A stretch of 64,000 bases of DNA, taken from the NCBI GenBank assembly GCA_034104265.1, contig JAXEEE010000023.1, positions 1-64,000 on the forward strand, given 5' to 3'. Positions 59,586 to 64,000 of the stretch are shown piece after piece; position 1 is the first letter of the stretch; every line of letters begins with the position of its first letter. The position numbers were made by a program, and so were the translations under genes. Under the pieces are notes generated by a model. That model saw nothing but the letters and a program-made list of their open reading frames with translations, did not search any database and had not been told where the DNA came from. The stretch comes from UBA11524 sp034104265. Lineage in GTDB: Bacteria > Bacillota > Clostridia > Christensenellales > Aristaeellaceae.

Positions 59586-59807
59586 ATGCGTCTGTTCCAC
59601 CGCAAGCAGCCCACCCATTCCTATGATCCCTCCCGGCAGTCGCCCGCCCTGCGGTGCAGCATCTGCACCGGCGAGCAGGTGGCCGGTTTCCGCGACAAGG
59701 TCACCGGCAAATTCGAGGACATTGCGCTGATCCGCACCCCCGGCGATCTGGAGGACTTCTGCCGGGCATACGGCGTGGACCCGTCGCAGCTGGAGAAGAT
59801 CTACTGA
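59586..59807 (+). CDS. Small CxxC protein of unknown function
   Basis: A 73-residue protein, RCSICTGEQVAGFRDKVTGK in the middle, LIRTPGDLEDFCRAYGVD near the end. The CSIC motif could bind a metal. The same arrangement is found in a small conserved Firmicutes protein whose role is not established. GGAAGGAGG lies 8 nt before the ATG at 59586, and a terminator follows, so the gene is real and monocistronic. It is divergent from the amino-acid ABC operon. Confidence 0.8.
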   Translation: MRLFHRKQPTHSYDPSRQSPALRCSICTGEQVAGFRDKVTGKFEDIALIRTPGDLEDFCRAYGVDPSQLEKIY

Positions 59808-59886
59808 CATACCCGGCCCCCCCCTGACGGCACGGCCCGGGTGTTCCGCATTGCACATGAAAGCATCATCCTCCAAAAATCATACG

Positions 59887-59925
59887 CCCCGGCGGAGCCC
59901 TTGCGGGAAATCCGTCGGGGTTTTT
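59887..59925 (+). terminator. Terminator of the small CxxC protein gene
   Basis: CCCCGGCGGA pairs with TCCGTCGGGG (59887-59896 and 59911-59920) with one wobble, followed by TTTTT. Confidence 0.8.
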
Positions 59926-59940
59926 GCGTTTGTGGAGGAT

Positions 59941-60036
59941 GCAGTCACTTGCCGTCGGCAGACTGAAGTCGGGAATCGGCCACCCACCCAGCCGGTGCAG
60001 TAACTTGCCGTCGGCAGACTGAAATCGGGAATCGGC
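59941..60036 (+). repeat. Two 40-bp direct repeats
   Basis: Units at 59941-59980 and 59997-60036 differ at two positions and are 56 bp apart; each contains TTGCCGTCGGCAGACTGAA with the palindrome TTGCCG..CGGCAG. Confidence 0.8.
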
Positions 60037-60135
60037 GACATGTGCGGCGATTCCCGTGCTTTTCCGTCAGGAAAAGCTTCCTTACGCGAACGAACGGCCG
60101 GGAGCAGGCATAGCCTGCGACCAGTGAGCGAGCGC

Positions 60136-60167
60136 AAAATCGCCCAGGTGGCTGTGCCACCTGGGCG
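60136..60167 (-). terminator. Terminator of the fourth sugar ABC operon
   Basis: CGCCCAGGTGGC pairs perfectly with GCCACCTGGGCG around a TGT loop, and the minus strand continues ATTTTGCG. Confidence 0.85.
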
Positions 60168-60183
60168 AAGCGCGTCAGCGCAT

Positions 60184-61041
60184 TTATCCTTTCAGGCCGC
60201 TGGTCGCAATGCCTTCCACGAAGTACTTCTGTGCCGCAAAGAACAGCACCATCACAGGCATGACCGCCACAAAGGCCATCGCCATCACCTTGCCCCAGTT
60301 CACCACGGACTCCGAGTCCAGCGACATGCGCAGGGCCAGGGAGATCGGGTACATCTTCTGGGAGCTGATGAAGATCAGGGAGTTGAAGTAGTCGTTGTAC
60401 GTCCACAGGAACTGGAACAGTCCGGCGGAGAACAGCGCGGGCTTCATCAGCGGGAGCAGAATGCTCACCAGCGTGCGGAAGGTGCTGCAGCCGTCAATGT
60501 ACGCCGACTCGTCCAGCTCCCTGGGGATGCCGCGCAGGAACTGGATCAGCATGTACGGGAAGAAGGAATTGCAGCACAAAAGCGCCGGAATGTAGAAGGG
60601 CATGTAGGTGTCAATCCAGTGGAACTGGTTGTACAACAGGTACCGGGGAATGATCACCACCGCGCCGGGCAGCATCATCAGGCCGATCAGCACGGTGAAC
60701 AGCAGCCCCTTGCAGGGGAAGTCAAACCGAGCGAAGGCATAAGCCGCCAGGCAGGCGGATGCCACGGTCAGCAGCGTTGTGGGCACGACCAGCTTGAAGG
60801 TGTTGATGAAGAAGGTCGTGTAGGTCAGGCGGCTGGAGCCCTTCCAGCCCTCCACATAGTTCTCGAAGTGCCACACGCTGGGCAGCAGCCTCGTTGAGCC
60901 GAAGATGTCCTCGTTGCTCTTGAAGGTTGCGAAGAACATCCAGATGATCGGGTACAAAAGCACCAGGCCGATGACCGCGATAATCAGATAGTCCACGAAG
61001 CCGCCATCCCGGTGGCGTTTGCGCATCTTGGTTGTTGCCAT
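60184..61041 (-). CDS. Sugar ABC transporter permease, MalG type
   Basis: A 285-residue CUT1 permease with LLYPIIWMFFATFKSNEDIF after helix 1, the EAA loop DESAYIDGCSTFRTLVSILL and FFAAQKYFVEGIATSGLKG at the end. The ribosome site is weak or distant (GGAAGGG about 15 nt before the ATG). It follows the MalF-type gene by 18 bp. Confidence 0.92.
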   Translation of the reverse strand: MATTKMRKRHRDGGFVDYLIIAVIGLVLLYPIIWMFFATFKSNEDIFGSTRLLPSVWHFENYVEGWKGSSRLTYTTFFINTFKLVVPTTLLTVASACLAAYAFARFDFPCKGLLFTVLIGLMMLPGAVVIIPRYLLYNQFHWIDTYMPFYIPALLCCNSFFPYMLIQFLRGIPRELDESAYIDGCSTFRTLVSILLPLMKPALFSAGLFQFLWTYNDYFNSLIFISSQKMYPISLALRMSLDSESVVNWGKVMAMAFVAVMPVMVLFFAAQKYFVEGIATSGLKG

Positions 61042-61059
61042 CTTTCTTCACGCCCTTCC

Positions 61060-61971
61060 TTATTCATCCGAGTAGTGCACCCAGAACCTGGACGTGCCGA
61101 AGATGATCAGCGTCAGGATCAGGATGACGATGAACATAATCCAGGAGATGGCGCTGGCATAGCCCATATGGAAGTAGGCGAAGCCCTCCTGGTAGAGGAA
61201 CATGCCCATCACATAGGTGCTCTTGCGGGGGCCGCCGCCGGTAATCAGGGCCGGGGAGGTGTAGTTCTGCAGCTCCTGGATGGTCTGGTTCAGCAGGGTG
61301 AAGAAAATGATGGGGGAAATCTGCGGGATGGTGATGTGGAAGAAGCGCTTCCACCAGCCCGCGCCGTCAATCTCGGCAGCCTCGTACAGGGAGGCGGGCA
61401 CGTTCTTCAGCGCCGCCAGGAACATCACCATGGACGAGCCGAACTGCCAGATCTCCAGCGCGCAGACCACCCGCATGGCCGTGCCCTTGGTGCCCAGGAA
61501 GTGCACCGTGTTCAGGCCCAGGGCAGAGAGCATGGAGTTGACCATGCCGCCGTCCATGAACATCAGCCGCCACAGAAGGGAGATGGCCACGCTGCCGCCG
61601 AACAGGGAGGGAATGTAGTACAGCGTGCGGATCATGTTGATGCCCTTGATGTTGCGGTTGAGGAACAGGGCCACGGCCAGGGCCAGGATCAGCTTGCCCG
61701 GCACGGTGTATACGCCGAAGAGCAGCGTCACCTTCAGCGAGTTCCAGAAGTCGCGATCCTTGGTGAAGAGCTTGACATAGTTGTCAATGCCGACAAAGTC
61801 CATCTTGCCGCCCACGGTGTAGTCATGGAAGGAATACACCAGCGAGGACAGGAAGGGATACAGCTGCAGCGCCAGAATGCCGATCAGCCAGGGCAGCAGA
61901 TACAGGAAGGCCTGGCAGTCGCGCTTGGTATAGCGCTGCTTTTTCACGGTAGGAGAGGTGCGCAGGATCAT
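61060..61971 (-). CDS. Sugar ABC transporter permease, MalF type
   Basis: A 303-residue CUT1 permease with AFLYLLPWLIGILALQLYPF at helix 1, the EAA loop EAAEIDGAGWWKRFFHITIP and NYTSPALITGGGPRKSTYVM near the end. AAGGAG lies 10 nt before the ATG at 61971. A hairpin separates it from the binding-protein gene. Confidence 0.92.
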   Translation of the reverse strand: MILRTSPTVKKQRYTKRDCQAFLYLLPWLIGILALQLYPFLSSLVYSFHDYTVGGKMDFVGIDNYVKLFTKDRDFWNSLKVTLLFGVYTVPGKLILALAVALFLNRNIKGINMIRTLYYIPSLFGGSVAISLLWRLMFMDGGMVNSMLSALGLNTVHFLGTKGTAMRVVCALEIWQFGSSMVMFLAALKNVPASLYEAAEIDGAGWWKRFFHITIPQISPIIFFTLLNQTIQELQNYTSPALITGGGPRKSTYVMGMFLYQEGFAYFHMGYASAISWIMFIVILILTLIIFGTSRFWVHYSDE

Positions 61972-62047
61972 AGCCTCAGTCTCCTTTTGGACGCGCCGCG
62001 CAGGCACGGCACGGAATCGTTGGCGTCCGACCGGAAAAGCAGGAAGC

Positions 62048-62069
62048 CCTGCCTGATACCCAGGCAGGG
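62048..62069 (-). terminator. Hairpin between binding-protein and permease genes
   Basis: CCCTGCCTG (62048-62056) pairs perfectly with CAGGCAGGG (62061-62069); the minus strand continues CTTCCTG. It resembles the intercistronic stems at 39218, 46605 and 58418 in position. Confidence 0.65.
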
Positions 62070-62091
62070 CCTCCCGATCAGGTCATGGGCA

Positions 62092-63387
62092 TTACTTTTC
62101 CAGCTCCTTCAGCTGCGCGATGGTATCGGCGGCAGCCTCGGCGGGGGTCATGTCGCCATAGGCGATGGCTTCCACAGCATCGTAGAGGATGTTCTTGCTC
62201 TCGGCGGTGGAGAAGATCTTGTCATTGGGGGTGCCGCTGATGGCCACGGCCACGTCAGCGCACTCGGACTGCAGGGGGCTCAGCTTGCCGTTGGCGGCGC
62301 TGATCTCACGGGCACGGGCGGTCGGAGGCACGGAACGGGTGGCGCCCAGGGTCTCCATGGCGGTCTCGTTGGTGAAGAAGTAGTTCAGGAACGCAGCGGC
62401 CACTTCGGGGTTCTGGCAGGTCTTGGTGATGGCCAGCACCTGGGGGGTGTTGGAGGCCCAGCCGCCGTCGGTGGCGCCTTCCATCACGGGCAGGCTGCCG
62501 GCATAGTACTCAGTGTCCGCGGGGCCGTTGGCGACCATCACGTCCACGGTGGAGATGTAGGCCATGGCAGCGACATACTTGCCGGCCAGCCAGTTGGCGT
62601 CGGACTGGATGTTGTCGCCGGCGTAGGCGGCCATGTACTCGATGGAGGGCACAGTCTCGCTGTCGAACAGCTCCTTGACGAACTCATAAACCTGGGTCAG
62701 CTGCTCCTCGGTCACAACCAGCTTGCCGTCCACAAAGGCAGCGCCGCCGCACAGCTGCTTGACGTAGCTCATCACGAACAGGATGGCGATATAATCCTTG
62801 TTGGCGCACAGCAGGTACACGTCGGGGTCATCGGAGGCAGCGCGCACGGCCTTGCCCAGCTCGATGATGTCTTCCCAGCGCATATCCTCGACCTTCAGGT
62901 CAACGCCCAGCTTCTCAGCCAGGGTCTTGTTGACCACGATGGCGGGACCGGCGATGCCGGTGGGCAGGCCCAGCTGCTGGCCGTCATAGTAGCCGTTGAT
63001 CTGCAGATGGATGTAGCCCTCCTCGAAGGCGGCCATGTTGATGTCGAAATCGTCCAGGTTGTAGAAGTAGTCGCCGTTGGCCACATAGGTGGGGAAGGTC
63101 TCGGGGTCGATCTGCACGATATCGGGGGCGGTGCCGCCGGCCAGCTCGGTAGCCAGCTTGTCATGGTAGCCGTCGGCGCTGCCGGGCTCGTACTCGATGG
63201 TCACGTTGGGATACAGGGCCTCGAACTGCTCGATGACCTGGATGGTGGCCTCGTTGCGGGCGTCGCCGCCCCACCAGCGGAAGCGCAGGGTCACGGGTGC
63301 ATCCGTGGCAGCATCAGCCAGGGCCAGCGTGGACAGCATGGTGCACAGCATGCACACTGCCAGCAGGAGAGACAGGAACTTCTTCAT
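62092..63387 (-). CDS. Extracellular sugar-binding protein, CUT1
   Basis: A 431-residue solute-binding protein with a signal peptide ending TLALA before DAATD. Mature marks are VTLRFRWWGGDARNEATIQV, YHDKLATELAGGTAPDIVQID and GLPTGIAGPAIVVNKTLAEK. AAGGAGG lies just before the ATG. First gene of the operon, behind a consensus promoter. The Gfo/Idh/MocA gene upstream ends 261 bp away and may belong to the same catabolic unit. Cargo unknown. Confidence 0.9.
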   Translation of the reverse strand: MKKFLSLLLAVCMLCTMLSTLALADAATDAPVTLRFRWWGGDARNEATIQVIEQFEALYPNVTIEYEPGSADGYHDKLATELAGGTAPDIVQIDPETFPTYVANGDYFYNLDDFDINMAAFEEGYIHLQINGYYDGQQLGLPTGIAGPAIVVNKTLAEKLGVDLKVEDMRWEDIIELGKAVRAASDDPDVYLLCANKDYIAILFVMSYVKQLCGGAAFVDGKLVVTEEQLTQVYEFVKELFDSETVPSIEYMAAYAGDNIQSDANWLAGKYVAAMAYISTVDVMVANGPADTEYYAGSLPVMEGATDGGWASNTPQVLAITKTCQNPEVAAAFLNYFFTNETAMETLGATRSVPPTARAREISAANGKLSPLQSECADVAVAISGTPNDKIFSTAESKNILYDAVEAIAYGDMTPAEAAADTIAQLKELEK

Positions 63388-63444
63388 GAATTTGCCTCCT
63401 TAGCATATGAAATTTCTGCGGATGGATTCCGCACGGATGATATA

Positions 63445-63473
63445 ATTATAGCATGTGCATAGTACATTTGCAA
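63445..63473 (-). promoter_or_regulatory. Promoter of the fourth sugar ABC operon
   Basis: On the minus strand TTGCAA (63473-63468), 17 bp, perfect TATAAT (63450-63445), 58 bp before the gene. Confidence 0.8.
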
Positions 63474-63497
63474 TAAAACCAGCCAAAAGAAACAACT

Positions 63498-63511
63498 TGG
63501 AAACACTTTCA
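63498..63511. promoter_or_regulatory. cre-like (CcpA) site
   Basis: TGGAAACACTTTCA matches the catabolite-response consensus TGNAANCGNTNNCA at all conserved positions except the G of the central CG. It lies 25 bp upstream of the -35 box. Confidence 0.4.
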
Positions 63512-63648
63512 CGGAGTTGTCATCATTTTGACGCAATCTGTTCGTTCCTGCGGAACGGTTGTCCAGTTCTCCGGAATGGCAAAGCAAAGCAGGGCCTCCC
63601 CTGCCCCGCCGGGACAGAAAAGGCTCTGCCATTACGCTGCTGATGCCC

Positions 63649-64000
63649 TTATTTTTTGAAGTCGCTGCCAAAGGAGATATCGCCGTTCAGTTCCGCCACC
63701 GAGGCGGTCTTCTCATAGAAATGCGGCACGCCGGCCCGGATGCCCGCCACGGTGTAGAAGGGATCCTCCGGCTGAATGGGCAGCGGCACCGGCATATGCG
63801 CCGAGCCCGCCTTGTAGATGGCGGTAATCAGCTCGATGGTGCGGCGGCCGTCCTCGCCGGTGATGGCCACGTCCCTGCCTGTCTCCAGGGCGGAGAGCAC
63901 ATCCTCCAGCTGCCCGGTGTGCATCTCGTAGCGGACAGGGGGCAGGGTCGCCAGGTATGCCTCCGCCTGCCGGCGGAAGTCCGCGTCAGGCTCCTTCTGC
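63649..64000 (-). CDS. Gfo/Idh/MocA oxidoreductase, 5' end beyond the right edge
   Basis: The last 116 codons of a gene entering from the right. The text ends the typical C-terminal domain: LEDVLSALETGRDVAITGED then GRRTIELITAIYKAGSAHMP, which is the end of the family's last helix pair, and FYEKTASVAELNGDISFGSD near the stop. The frame is open to the window edge, so the in-frame ATG at 63924 is internal. It is upstream of the fourth sugar operon in the same direction. Confidence 0.8.
   Translation of the reverse strand, partial: QKEPDADFRRQAEAYLATLPPVRYEMHTGQLEDVLSALETGRDVAITGEDGRRTIELITAIYKAGSAHMPVPLPIQPEDPFYTVAGIRAGVPHFYEKTASVAELNGDISFGSDFKK

Noticed and set aside
59941..60036. CRISPR array
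   Set aside because: Only two repeats, 16-bp spacer, and no cas genes in the window.

Overview
The window looks like a chromosomal stretch from a GC-rich, plant-glycan-degrading Clostridia-type gut Firmicute. The clues are a DUF4317 gene, LplB/YtcP-type sugar permeases, YesN-type AraC regulators, strong AGGAGG ribosome sites, sigma-A promoters with 17-bp spacers, a Bacillus-type SOS box ahead of a UvrX/YolD pair, and a tRNA with encoded CCA. TGA and TAA end almost every gene; only one intact gene (yolD-like) and one 29-codon leader ORF end in TAG. I assign no species.

Left part (1-18.4 kb): a protein-kinase-like gene cut by the left edge is divergent from a STAND/NB-ARC NTPase with a TPR-like tail, a possible signalling or conflict pair. 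Next come a DUF4317 gene and a cluster for peptide and cysteine breakdown (M20 dipeptidase, cysteine desulfidase, URO-D-fold protein, AraC regulator), divergent from an M24 peptidase. An aldo/keto reductase and a four-gene ABC-2 export cassette (ATPase, permease, GldG-like, DUF4340) follow. Two families of interspersed hairpin-rich repeats fill the gaps.

Centre (18.4-41 kb): a sugar ABC operon (lplB, ytcP, binding protein) sits behind what looks like an attenuator leader. It is divergent from a rhamnogalacturonan-acetylesterase-like gene followed by an Imm-5-like gene, then tRNA-Thr. Beside the tRNA is a tyrosine-recombinase fragment. A cassette of AraC regulator, GH3 glucosidase, GPH symporter and GH78 rhamnosidase follows, and it ends at a second fragment of the same recombinase family plus a serine-resolvase tail. 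The cassette is therefore bracketed by integrase relics. Then comes a cellobiose module: cellobiose phosphorylase divergent from lacI, binding protein and two permeases.

Right part (41-64 kb): a second rhamnosidase operon (two AraC genes, one split; a binding-protein gene with an in-frame TAG; lplB, ytcP, GH78), an oxidoreductase/TIM-barrel pair, an SGNH hydrolase, an SOS-regulated Y-family polymerase with YolD, a polar amino-acid ABC operon, and a fourth sugar ABC operon next to a Gfo/Idh/MocA gene cut by the right edge.

Taken together this is a glycan-scavenging region aimed at rhamnose-containing pectin and cellulose fragments. None of the four sugar ABC systems has its own ATPase here, so a shared MsmX/UgpC-type ATPase encoded elsewhere is expected.
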